Below, piece by piece: positions 34,273 to 42,591 of a stretch of DNA of 64,000 nt. This DNA comes from HLUCCA09 sp965277275 (GTDB lineage: Bacteria; Pseudomonadota; Alphaproteobacteria; Rhodobacterales; Rhodobacteraceae), in the NCBI GenBank assembly GCA_965277275.1, contig CBDICG010000001.1:620001-684000 (forward strand). Direction: 5' to 3'. The notes under the pieces were generated by a model that was not told where the DNA came from, searched no databases, and saw only the letters and a program-made list of their open reading frames with translations. Position 1 is the first letter of the stretch; each line of letters starts with the position of its first letter. A program made the translations under genes and the position numbers.

Positions 34273-35034
34273 ATGTTCCATTCGAAGAGTGTCGTGGGAG
34301 CGCTTGCGCTGTCGCTCGTAGCGAGCGCAAGCCACGCAACAGCCGTCAAGATCGATGAAAGCGATTTCCTGCCAGCAGCGGGCATCATCACTTTCGACGA
34401 ATTCGCGGTGCTGACCGAAAATCCAACTTATGCACCGGGCGATTATGGCGGCGGCGTCGGGGCACCGACAGTCACGTTCGACGGCTGGTTCGAAGGGCAA
34501 TCCCTCAGCCTGTCCCCCGGAACCGATTGCCCGGGCGCGGCAGCGACTGCATGTGTCATCGGATCCCCGACAGGCCCGCTTGCACTGGATGCAAGCTCAC
34601 CCAACACCCTTATAGTTACTGACGACGCAAGTCCGACCTCGCCGGTCCTTTCAGGCACACCGGAGTTCAACGGCGCAATCGCGATTCTCTTCAGCACCGA
34701 TCAGTTTGCCGTTGGCTTTGATGGTGGCTTCTTCAACTCGGTCGGTTCGACCGGGATCACCGCATTCGACCGGGACGGCAACCTGATCGGCACCGTTGTG
34801 AACGAAGCGGGGGGGATCGAGTTCCTTGGGCTCGCGTCCGACACCAATGAGATCGCGGGCGTGTTCCTTGACCTCGTCGGCGCCGAGGAAGCCGGTTTCG
34901 GAATCGATAATCTGCGCTTCGGAACGCAGGATCAGATCGTGGATCCCGAGGTCATCCCGCTGCCAGCCTCCCATCTTGCCCTGATCGCGGGCCTCTTTGG
35001 CCTCTACTCGCTGCGGCGGCGCAAGTCGGCCTGA
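34273..35034 (+). CDS. Secreted protein with VPLPA-type C-terminal sorting signal (second)
   Basis: A 253-residue protein with a signal peptide (MFHSKSVVGALALSLVASAS-HA). A beta-rich domain carries glycine and aspartate turns, ITFDEF near residue 39, two Cys in DCPGAAATAC, and FGIDNLRFG near residue 215. The C-terminal sorting signal is VIPLPASHLALIAGLFGLYSL followed by RRRKS. GGGGAAG precedes the start. The ITFDEF ... FGIDN-R-F pattern is common in PEP-CTERM-type surface proteins. It is unrelated in sequence to the CTERM protein at 31440 outside the sorting tail. Confidence 0.85.
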   Translation: MFHSKSVVGALALSLVASASHATAVKIDESDFLPAAGIITFDEFAVLTENPTYAPGDYGGGVGAPTVTFDGWFEGQSLSLSPGTDCPGAAATACVIGSPTGPLALDASSPNTLIVTDDASPTSPVLSGTPEFNGAIAILFSTDQFAVGFDGGFFNSVGSTGITAFDRDGNLIGTVVNEAGGIEFLGLASDTNEIAGVFLDLVGAEEAGFGIDNLRFGTQDQIVDPEVIPLPASHLALIAGLFGLYSLRRRKSA

Positions 35035-35624
35035 CGCAACGGCCCTGCCGTGCATCTGATCAATGACCAGACAAGCGGCCCGAGGTAACGCACCTTGGGC
35101 CGGTTTCATTTTTACCGCCCGCGTTCGGGGCGAAGGGGCCACGATGTCGACCGCCGAGGGACCCGGAGCCCAAAGAAACTGGGGCAGCTCCTGTTTCGGG
35201 CGGGCAGCGATGTGTCGAGCGACCACGAACCATAGCTTCGAATGCAGTCCCTGACGTCACCAAGCCTGGCAGCACGAAGGCGTTGAGCGGTGGTTTCTCG
35301 GCGCGGAGAGCACGCCTGCGAGATGGCAGAAGGGTGCAGCAAACCTTGCGCACAGCGCCGCGCCCCGTCCTCCTGCAGAACGAAACTCCTCCCACGTGGC
35401 CAAGGACATTCAGGGGCTCCACTCCCGCAAGATCAGGACGCATGTTCGGGCGTCGGCCCACACGCCGAAACCATGTTCCGGGACGGCACGGCGCCCTTCC
35501 GTGCCAAGAGCGCGCGCCCAGCGGGCCAGATCGGGGCTGGACCCTGTCCGCAAAGCCGGTCTAACGTCGCGCCGAACGAGGGAGGATAGCGCGTGACAGC
35601 ACGGGATTGCGGCGTGGTGCCCGG
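35035..35624. other. 590-base spacer upstream of soeA with no recognised gene
   Basis: Short open frames exist on both strands, but none shows a ribosome site, a known motif or coding-like hydrophobic pattern. No terminator with a T tract was found after the CTERM gene. The promoter for the soe operon should lie here, but no consensus could be picked out. Confidence 0.5.
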
Positions 35625-38459
35625 ATGACGGCTCCCAAGGTGGATGTCTCACCCAAGATCGGTGACCGCGTGGCGCAAACGACGTGCTACATGTGCGCCT
35701 GCCGGTGCGGGATCAATGTGCACCTGCGCGATGACCCGTCGGGCAAACCCTCGGTCAGCTACATCGAAGGCAACCGCGACCACCCGGTGAACCGGGGCGT
35801 TCTGTGCGCCAAGGGCGCCGCCGGGATCATGCAGGTGACCTCGCCTGCCCGACTTCGGGCCCCGATGAAACGGGTCGGACCGCGTGGCTCGGGTGAGTTC
35901 GAGGAAATCACGTGGGAAGAGGCGCTCAACACCGCCGTCTCCTGGATGAAGCCCCTTCGCGAGACCGCACCGCACAAGCTTGCGTTCTTCACGGGGCGCG
36001 ACCAGAGCCAGAGCCTGACGGCGTGGTGGGCGCAGCAATTCGGGACACCGAACTATGCCGCGCATGGCGGCTTCTGTTCGGTGAACATGGCCGCGGGCGG
36101 GATCTACACCCTTGGCGGCGCGTTCTGGGAATTCGGCCAGCCGGACTGGGATCACACCGAGCTTTTCCTCCTCTTCGGCGTGGCCGAGGATCACGACAGC
36201 AACCCGATCAAGATCGGCATCGGAAAGCTCAAGGCGCGGGGCGCCAAGCTGGTCGGGATCAATCCGATCCGGACCGGGTACAACGCCGTTGCCGACGACT
36301 GGTACGGGGTGACCCCCGGCTCTGACGGGCTGCTCGTTCTGTCGCTCATCCACCTGTTGCTGAAAGCGGGCAAGATCGACGCCTCCTATCTCGCACAGTG
36401 GACAAACGCCGCCTGCCTTGTCGGGGGCGACGGCATGCTCCTGCGCGACAGCGACGGCAAGCTCGTCGTGATCGACCGGGCGACCGGCACGAAAAAAGCG
36501 TTCGATGCCAAGGGTGTGCGCCCTGATCTCACAGCAACATTGCAGCGCGACGGCGAAACGTTCCGAACCGTGTTTCACCATATCGCCGAGCGGTACCTGA
36601 GCGCCGACTACGCACCCGAGGCCGTCGCCGGGCGCATCGGGCTTCCCACAGAGCGGATCCGCGCCCTCGCGGCCCGCATCGCCGACGCCGCATTTGGCAA
36701 GGCGCGCAGCGTCGAGACGGAATGGACGGATTTTCGGGGCGAGACGCATACGCACTTCACCATGCGCCCCGTGGCGATGCACGCCATGCGCGGCGTGTCG
36801 GCTCATGCCAACGGGTTTCAGACCGCCCGGGCGATCCACCTGCTGCAAGCGCTGATCGGATCGGTCGAGGCGCCCGGTGGCTTCCGGTTCAAACCGCCCT
36901 ACCCCAAGCCGCCGAGCGCACATCCGCGTCCGCACGCGGCCTCGTCTCCGAACACGCCGCTTGGTGGTCCGCCGCTGGGCTTCCCGCTGGGGCCGGAGGA
37001 TCTTGCCATCGATGCCGAGGGGCAGCCGCTCCGGATCGACAAGGCGTTCTCGTGGGAGCATCCGCTTGCCGTGCACGGTATGATGCACATGGTGATCGCC
37101 AATGCTGCGGCGGGCGATCCCTACGAGATCGACACGCTCTTTCTCTACATGGCGAACATGGCGTGGAACTCGTCCATGAACACCGCCCAGACGATGGAGA
37201 TGCTGACCGCCAAGCGGGAGGATGGAGAGTACCAGATCCCCCGCATCATCTACTCGGATGCGTACTCCTCGGAAATGGTCGCCTACGCCGACCTGATCCT
37301 GCCCGACACCACCTATCTGGAGCGGCACGATTGCATCAGCCTGCTCGATCGTCCGATCTGCGAGGCCGACCACGCCGCCGATGCGATCCGCTGGCCCGTT
37401 CTGCCGCCGGAGCGCCCGGGGCATGAAGGGGTGCGTGGATTCCAATCTGTCGTTCTGGATCTGGGCGCGCGCCTTGGCCTGCCCGGGTTTGTCGATGCCG
37501 AGGGCGCACCGGCCTTTGCCGACTATGCCGACTACATCACGCGGCACGAACGCAAGCCGGGCATCGGCCCGCTGATGGGCTTTCGCGGCGACGGAACCGA
37601 GGCCGGACGCGGCGCACCGAACCCCGAGCAGATCCAGCGCTACATCGAGAATGGCGGCGTTTTCGTGCACGATATCCCGCTTGAGGCCCGATTCATGAAA
37701 CCGTGGAACGCCGCCTACCAGGATTGGGCTGTCGCCACCGGGCTCTACGATGCGCCGCAGCCCTACCTTCTGGAGCTGTGGTCGGAGCCGTTGCGCCGGT
37801 TCCAGCGCGCTGCCGAGGGGCATGGGGACCACCAGCCCCCCGAGCACTTGCGCGACCGACTGCGCGAGGCGATGGACCCCTTGCCCACATGGTGGGACAT
37901 TCCGGCCGCCGAGGGCTATCCGATCCATGCGCTCACCCAGCGCCCGATGGCGATGTATCACTCCTGGGGCAGCCAGAACGCGTGGCTGCGGCAGATCCAC
38001 GGGGAGAATGTCCTCTACCTGCCGCTCGATCTGTGGAACGCCGAAGGGTTTGCGGACGGCGATTGGGCGCGGGTCACGTCTCCGAATGGCGAAATCACCG
38101 TGCCGGTCGCGCCGATGGCCGCGCTGAACCCAAACACCGTCTGGACATGGAACGCCATCGGCAAGCGCTCCGGTGCTTGGGCGCTCGGTCCTGGCGCCAA
38201 GGAAACCACGCGCGGGTTCCTGCTCAATCATCTGATCGCGGAGACACAGACCGGCAGCGACGGCACGCGGATGTCGAACTCCGATCCCATCACGGGACAG
38301 GCCGCGTGGTTCGATCTGCGCGTGAAGATCGAGCGTGTCCCCGCCGCGTCCGCGAGCCTTCCCAGGACGGGTGCGCAGAAGTCCCCCGTGGGCCGGGGCA
38401 GCGCGCGCGCGGCACCGGCTGAGGCCGGCAGCGCAGCCAGAGCGGGCAATCCGGGATGA
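35625..38459 (+). CDS. soeA: SoeA-type sulfite dehydrogenase molybdopterin subunit
   Basis: A 944-residue molybdoenzyme of the DMSO-reductase superfamily. The N-terminal [4Fe-4S] motif is CYMCACRCGIN ... LCAKG. The probable Mo ligand Cys lies in HGGFCSVNMAAGG near residue 150, and domains include LGGAFWEFGQPDWDH, DAYSSEMVAYADLILPDTTYLE and a C-terminal MGD-binding domain with YHSWGSQNAWLRQIHG. There is no twin-arginine signal, which fits the cytoplasm-facing SoeABC complex that oxidises sulfite to sulfate and feeds quinone. The genes for a four-cluster ferredoxin subunit and a DmsC-type anchor follow. PsrA/TtrA-like enzymes are the alternative. The tail after residue 905 is Ala/Pro-rich. Confidence 0.8.
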   Translation: MTAPKVDVSPKIGDRVAQTTCYMCACRCGINVHLRDDPSGKPSVSYIEGNRDHPVNRGVLCAKGAAGIMQVTSPARLRAPMKRVGPRGSGEFEEITWEEALNTAVSWMKPLRETAPHKLAFFTGRDQSQSLTAWWAQQFGTPNYAAHGGFCSVNMAAGGIYTLGGAFWEFGQPDWDHTELFLLFGVAEDHDSNPIKIGIGKLKARGAKLVGINPIRTGYNAVADDWYGVTPGSDGLLVLSLIHLLLKAGKIDASYLAQWTNAACLVGGDGMLLRDSDGKLVVIDRATGTKKAFDAKGVRPDLTATLQRDGETFRTVFHHIAERYLSADYAPEAVAGRIGLPTERIRALAARIADAAFGKARSVETEWTDFRGETHTHFTMRPVAMHAMRGVSAHANGFQTARAIHLLQALIGSVEAPGGFRFKPPYPKPPSAHPRPHAASSPNTPLGGPPLGFPLGPEDLAIDAEGQPLRIDKAFSWEHPLAVHGMMHMVIANAAAGDPYEIDTLFLYMANMAWNSSMNTAQTMEMLTAKREDGEYQIPRIIYSDAYSSEMVAYADLILPDTTYLERHDCISLLDRPICEADHAADAIRWPVLPPERPGHEGVRGFQSVVLDLGARLGLPGFVDAEGAPAFADYADYITRHERKPGIGPLMGFRGDGTEAGRGAPNPEQIQRYIENGGVFVHDIPLEARFMKPWNAAYQDWAVATGLYDAPQPYLLELWSEPLRRFQRAAEGHGDHQPPEHLRDRLREAMDPLPTWWDIPAAEGYPIHALTQRPMAMYHSWGSQNAWLRQIHGENVLYLPLDLWNAEGFADGDWARVTSPNGEITVPVAPMAALNPNTVWTWNAIGKRSGAWALGPGAKETTRGFLLNHLIAETQTGSDGTRMSNSDPITGQAAWFDLRVKIERVPAASASLPRTGAQKSPVGRGSARAAPAEAGSAARAGNPG

Positions 38460-38986
38460 ACGTGGTCTACGTCGCGACCAGTCTCGACGGGTACATCGCC
38501 GACGAGGCCGGCGGCCTTGGCTGGTTGCCTGCCCCGTCGGAGGCCGACGGAGATCACGGCTTTGGCGCGTTCATCGCCGAGATCGACGCCATCGTCATGG
38601 GGCGCGTGACCTTCGAAACGGTGCTTGGGTTTGATGGCGACTGGCCTTACCCCTGCCCCGTCTACGTCCTGTCCCGCACGCTTCAGGCGGTGCCTGAACA
38701 CCTCACGGGATCGGTGCACCTCTGCTCTGGCCCGCCGGAGCAAATCGTCGACCAGCTCTTCGCCGTCGGGCACCAGAGGCTCTACGTCGATGGCGGACGT
38801 GTCGTTCGGAGCTTCCTCGCCGCCGGGCTGATCGATCGCATGATCCTGACCCGCGTTCCCGTCGTGCTTGGGGGTGGCGTGCCGCTCTTCGGAGCGCTGC
38901 CCGCGCCACAGCAATTCCGGCATTCCCGGACACGGACGCTGCCCGCCGGCCTCGTTCAATCCACCTACGACAGGGTGCCCGCATGA
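38456..38986 (+). CDS. DHFR/RibD C-terminal-family reductase inserted in the soe operon
   Basis: A 176-residue protein overlapping soeA and soeB by 4 bases at each end, so translationally coupled. It has the DHFR-like fold of the RibD C-terminal family: YVATSLDGYIADEAGGLGWL at the start, IVMGRVTFETVLGF (the MGR-T-x-E nucleotide-binding block), VYVLSRTL, a G-H-x-x-x-Y-V-D-G-G segment and LTRVPVVLGGGVPLFG. Members reduce pterin- or flavin-like substrates with NADPH. Its partner or substrate in sulfite oxidation is unknown. Confidence 0.85.
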   Translation: MNVVYVATSLDGYIADEAGGLGWLPAPSEADGDHGFGAFIAEIDAIVMGRVTFETVLGFDGDWPYPCPVYVLSRTLQAVPEHLTGSVHLCSGPPEQIVDQLFAVGHQRLYVDGGRVVRSFLAAGLIDRMILTRVPVVLGGGVPLFGALPAPQQFRHSRTRTLPAGLVQSTYDRVPA

Positions 38987-39729
38987 CTGCTCTTCCCCCC
39001 GAGCCCGAACGCAAGATGGGCCTCGTGATCGACCTCGATACCTGCGTGGGTTGCCACGCCTGCGTGATCGCGTGCAAAAGCTGGAACGACGTCGGCTACG
39101 GCGCACCGCTTTCCGACCAGGACCCGTACGGCGCCGAAGCGAGCGGAACCTTCCTCAACCGGGTGCATTCCTACGAGGTGCAGCCCGAGACGGGCCCGGC
39201 GCAGCTTGTCCATTTTCCACGATCCTGCCTGCATTGTGACGACGCACCTTGCGTCACGGTTTGCCCCACGGGGGCATCCTACAAGCGCGCCGACGACGGG
39301 ATCGTTCTTGTGAACGAAGACGCGTGCATTGGCTGCGGGCTCTGCGCCTGGGCCTGTCCCTATGGCGCGCGAGAGCTCGACCTCGCCGCCGGGGTAATGA
39401 AGAAATGCACGCTCTGCGTCGACCGGATCTACAACGAGGCGCTCCCCCAAGAGGATCGCCAACCCGCCTGCGTGCGGACCTGTCCGGCCGGCGCCCGCCA
39501 TTTCGGTGACCTCGCCGACCCCGAGAGCGATGTCTCCCGCCTTGTCGAGGCGCGGGGCGGTATCGATCTGATGCCAGAGCAGGGCACGCGCCCGGTCAAC
39601 AAATACTTGCCGCCCCGGCCCCGTGATGCGGCGCCAGAGATGGACGTGCTCGGCCCGCTTCTGGAGCCCGTTGCCGAAACGCCTGACGGCCTTCTGGGCT
39701 GGCTGGACAAGACCTTGTCGAGGCTCTGA
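38983..39729 (+). CDS. soeB: SoeB-type iron-sulfur subunit (four [4Fe-4S] clusters)
   Basis: A 248-residue ferredoxin-like protein with four Cys clusters: CVGCHACVIACK (residues about 18-29), CLHCDDAPCVTVCP (about 76-89), CIGCGLCAWACP (about 109-120), and CTLCVDRI with CVRTCP. This is the DmsB/PsrB/SoeB arrangement that passes electrons from the molybdopterin subunit to the membrane anchor. No signal peptide, consistent with a cytoplasmic side location. The start overlaps the DHFR-like gene and soeC begins 3 bases after the stop. Confidence 0.88.
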   Translation: MTALPPEPERKMGLVIDLDTCVGCHACVIACKSWNDVGYGAPLSDQDPYGAEASGTFLNRVHSYEVQPETGPAQLVHFPRSCLHCDDAPCVTVCPTGASYKRADDGIVLVNEDACIGCGLCAWACPYGARELDLAAGVMKKCTLCVDRIYNEALPQEDRQPACVRTCPAGARHFGDLADPESDVSRLVEARGGIDLMPEQGTRPVNKYLPPRPRDAAPEMDVLGPLLEPVAETPDGLLGWLDKTLSRL

Positions 39730-39732
39730 CCG

Positions 39733-40647
39733 ATGCATCCCGCACCCTCAGTTATCCTCTTCACCACGCTGTCCGGCGTTGGCTTCGGGCTGCTCGCCTT
39801 TCTTGGTGCCGGGATGCCGGCCCTGACCGGCTGGGCGGCGTTCTGGGGCTACGGCGCGGGCTTCGCACTTGCCATCGCCGGGCTGGTCTCATCGACGTTC
39901 CATCTCGGCAATCCGCAGCGCGCGCTTCTGGCCTTCACGCAGTGGCGCACCTCTTGGCTCTCGCGGGAGGCCTGGGCCGCTGTCTTCGCACTCACGGTGA
40001 TGGCGCTCCATGCCGTCGGGCCGGTCTTTCTGGGGGTGCGCTTCGCGTTCCTCGGGATCATCGGGAGCGTGCTCTGCCTTTGCACCGTCTATGCCACCGC
40101 GATGATCTACACCCAGATCCGGGCTGTTCCCCGCTGGAACCAACCGGGCACTCCGGCGGCGTTTCTCGTGCTCTCCCTCGCGGGCGGCGCCCTTCTCGCC
40201 GGGCAAGGGGCCCTGGCCGGACCGCTGCTCGGACTTGCGGGGCTGATCCTGCTGTGGGTCTGGCACACGGGCGACAGCGCCTTTGACCGCGCCGGTTCCA
40301 CCGTCGGCAGTGCGACCGGGCTTGGCACACGCGGCGACGTTCGGGCGTTCGAGGCACCCCACACCGGGCCAAACTACCTGCTGCGCGAGATGGTGTTCGT
40401 CGTGGGGAGGCGTCACGCGCGCAAGCTCCGGGCAATCGCGCTCGGCCTCGCTGTGGTGCTGCCGCTCTTGCTTGTCGCTCTGTCCGGCGGTGCGCTCTGG
40501 GCGCTGTGGCTGGGCGCTGTCGTGCATCTCGCGGGCGTGACCGTCCAGCGCTGGCTCTTTTTTGCCGAAGCCGAGCACGTTGTGGGCCTCTATTATGGCG
40601 CCGCTGGCGGACAGCGCAAAAACCTCGCCGGTTCGGTTCAGGGTTAA
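39733..40647 (+). CDS. soeC: SoeC-type membrane anchor (DmsC family)
   Basis: A 304-residue protein with about eight hydrophobic helices. DmsC-type features include SSTFHLGNPQRALLAFTQWRTSWLSREAWAAV (residues about 55-85) and, near the C-terminus, WLFFAEAEHVVGLYYG. This family holds the molybdo- and Fe-S subunits on the membrane and exchanges electrons with the quinone pool. It is the last gene of the soe operon. An 83-base spacer with a GGGTTAACCC palindrome (40643-40652) follows before the coiled-coil gene. Confidence 0.85.
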   Translation: MHPAPSVILFTTLSGVGFGLLAFLGAGMPALTGWAAFWGYGAGFALAIAGLVSSTFHLGNPQRALLAFTQWRTSWLSREAWAAVFALTVMALHAVGPVFLGVRFAFLGIIGSVLCLCTVYATAMIYTQIRAVPRWNQPGTPAAFLVLSLAGGALLAGQGALAGPLLGLAGLILLWVWHTGDSAFDRAGSTVGSATGLGTRGDVRAFEAPHTGPNYLLREMVFVVGRRHARKLRAIALGLAVVLPLLLVALSGGALWALWLGAVVHLAGVTVQRWLFFAEAEHVVGLYYGAAGGQRKNLAGSVQG

Positions 40648-40730
40648 CCCGCCGCTAATCATCTTCGGTCCATGGTGACCCGGCGCGGAGCATCGATTCC
40701 GCGGCAAGGTGGGCAACATGGAGCAGTGGA

Positions 40731-42146
40731 ATGGCCGGTCAGGCTGTAGCCGAGCATCTCGCGCTCTTGGCGCGTTCTGGACTTATGACGCATGTCGCGC
40801 AGCTCGACCCGCCGGTCACGGCGGCCGCGATGGCGCGCTTTCGGGCCGATGCCTCGGCGCAATCGAGCAATGTGATGGCGCTCTCTCCGGGGGAGTTCGC
40901 TCTTTGCCTCCCTCCCAGTGCGCGCGCACTGGCCAGCACCGTGCCACACCGGCTGCGTCCGATTGCGGAGCACCCCTTGCTGGCCGGGGCCGGTCACGAT
41001 GCCAGCCAGCCCCTCCCGGCGGCAAACGGCCAGCGCGCCCTCGCAGGCACGCGAGACGCGATGGATCCTACGCCGCAGACCCTTGCGGCGCGCACACCTT
41101 CACATCCTGCGGAAGCCGCACAGACCCCACGGGACGAGGGCATGCCCCAACAGGCCACAGCCTTTGCCTTTCCGCGCACGCCCGTGTCTGGCGGGATGGG
41201 GCAGCAGGCATCCCACGCAGCCCCTCCCCCAGAGCATGTCCCGAGCCCGGCACCGGCATCCTATTCCGGCTCAGCGGTGAACGACGGCGGAGCACCCGCC
41301 TCTGTGTCTGCGCCCGATCCAGAGGCCATTCAGGCCGCCCTGTCTGTCCAAATCGAGCAGCTTGAGGAGCGCCTGAGACAGATGGAGCACCGGGCCGCTG
41401 ACGCACAAGCGCAGTCCCTTCAGGCCTTCGAAACACGTTTGACCGAGGAGGTTCAGAGCAGCCTTGCCGCGCTCGACGAGCGGATCGCGTCGCGCATCTC
41501 TCGGGAACTGCAGAACGCCGACACGCGTGGCGATACCCTCACGGACAGGATTACGTCGGCGCTCACTGAGCAGGCCGAAGAGATCCGCTCAGACCGCGCT
41601 GCCCTGACGGGTGAAATCGCACAGGCCCTGACGGCCGTGCAATCCGAGCAGCGCACGCGGCTGCAGGCGTTGGCCGACAGTGTGCAATCCCAGAACATCG
41701 CGATCGCGGAAGACGAGGCGCGCATGACGGAAGGCTTTGCAACCGTGAGGCTCGGCCTGCGCGCAATGAACGACCGCCTCGCAGACCTCAGCGCACGCCT
41801 CGTCCCCGAGAGGGGCGCATCTCCATCAGGAGCGGTCGGTGTGGACGCATTGCCGCAACAGGCACCCGTTCAGGCCGCGACGGATGGGACCCCGGACGCA
41901 GCGGTCGGGGCTCTGCACCAAGCGCACGAGACCGCTAACGCGCCAGTGCCGGTTGGAGCGCGGCTCGCGCTCTTCCCGCAGCCCGCCGCTCCCGAAGACG
42001 CTCCCGCCGGAGACCGAAGCGACGCATCAGCGCAGAGCGCGTTGAAGAACGCGCTGCGCCGGTTGCTATCCGAACTCTCCAGCGACGACGCCGAAGGAGC
42101 TGGAGCACCTGCCGCCGCCGCCAAACCCGCAACGCGGTCGGGATGA
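40731..42146 (+). CDS. Coiled-coil protein related to the gvp-cluster coiled-coil protein
   Basis: A 471-residue protein with no signal peptide or membrane helix. Residues 5-60 form a module reading ALLARSGLMTHVAQLDPPVT ... ALSPGEFAL, similar to residues 25-75 of the protein at 9352-10998. A proline/alanine-rich low-complexity region (about residues 90-205) is followed by a strong coiled coil (about 210-365, IEQLEERLRQMEHRAADAQAQ onwards). The acidic, Ala-rich C-terminus has LKNALRRLLSELSSDD. No known family is recognised. It follows soeC by 83 bases on the same strand but need not belong to that operon. Confidence 0.78.
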   Translation: MAGQAVAEHLALLARSGLMTHVAQLDPPVTAAAMARFRADASAQSSNVMALSPGEFALCLPPSARALASTVPHRLRPIAEHPLLAGAGHDASQPLPAANGQRALAGTRDAMDPTPQTLAARTPSHPAEAAQTPRDEGMPQQATAFAFPRTPVSGGMGQQASHAAPPPEHVPSPAPASYSGSAVNDGGAPASVSAPDPEAIQAALSVQIEQLEERLRQMEHRAADAQAQSLQAFETRLTEEVQSSLAALDERIASRISRELQNADTRGDTLTDRITSALTEQAEEIRSDRAALTGEIAQALTAVQSEQRTRLQALADSVQSQNIAIAEDEARMTEGFATVRLGLRAMNDRLADLSARLVPERGASPSGAVGVDALPQQAPVQAATDGTPDAAVGALHQAHETANAPVPVGARLALFPQPAAPEDAPAGDRSDASAQSALKNALRRLLSELSSDDAEGAGAPAAAAKPATRSG

Positions 42147-42591
42147 CTTTTGTGCCGTGCCTACACCCGACCGGCTCCCATCGGAGGCTGACGCGCTGCG
42201 CGACACACTACAAAGACGGCGCGCTGGGAGCTGGGCATCGATGAGCCGACAGGGGCGTGGTGCCAGTGGTGGCAGACGTTACGTTTTCGGCAGACACCTG
42301 AGGGATGGCAACGGATTGTATTGCCTCGGGCACTCCACGCAGCCAGCCCTACAGCAGCAGTAGAGGCGATTGAGGCGATCAAAGTGAAGAAGGCCCGCAA
42401 CGTCGATCGAACGCGTGACACGCGACGGGTATCGACCTGCCAACGGTTGGATCAACGGATGACCGGCAGCGCCGACCGCTAACACATTGCACGGGGGGCG
42501 CTCCTGACCCGCCCACACCCCATTGGCTCGTGTCCAAGCCTCGAGCTTGCGCCGGAACGTATCCCCAAGACAGTGCCGCGCAGCCCCGGGG
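42147..42591. other. 445-base spacer with a possible gene remnant
   Basis: On the plus strand 42192-42482 is open for 96 codons with a protein-like sequence (TARWELGIDEPTGAWCQWWQ near its start), but it lacks an ATG or GTG start near the beginning. An overlapping frame from ATG 42157 ends at 42363. This may be the rest of a frameshifted small gene. I recognise no family and the remainder holds nothing identifiable. Confidence 0.3.

Noticed and set aside
35649..38231. 860-codon open frame on the minus strand opposite soeA
   Set aside because: It is an antisense shadow caused by GC-rich third positions; the plus strand carries an unmistakable molybdoenzyme with Fe-S and cofactor motifs.
35625..40647. 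Polysulfide/tetrathionate/thiosulfate reductase (PsrABC/TtrABC) instead of SoeABC
   Set aside because: The absence of a twin-arginine signal on the catalytic subunit and the DmsC-type anchor fit SoeABC better, though sequence alone does not fully exclude related enzymes.
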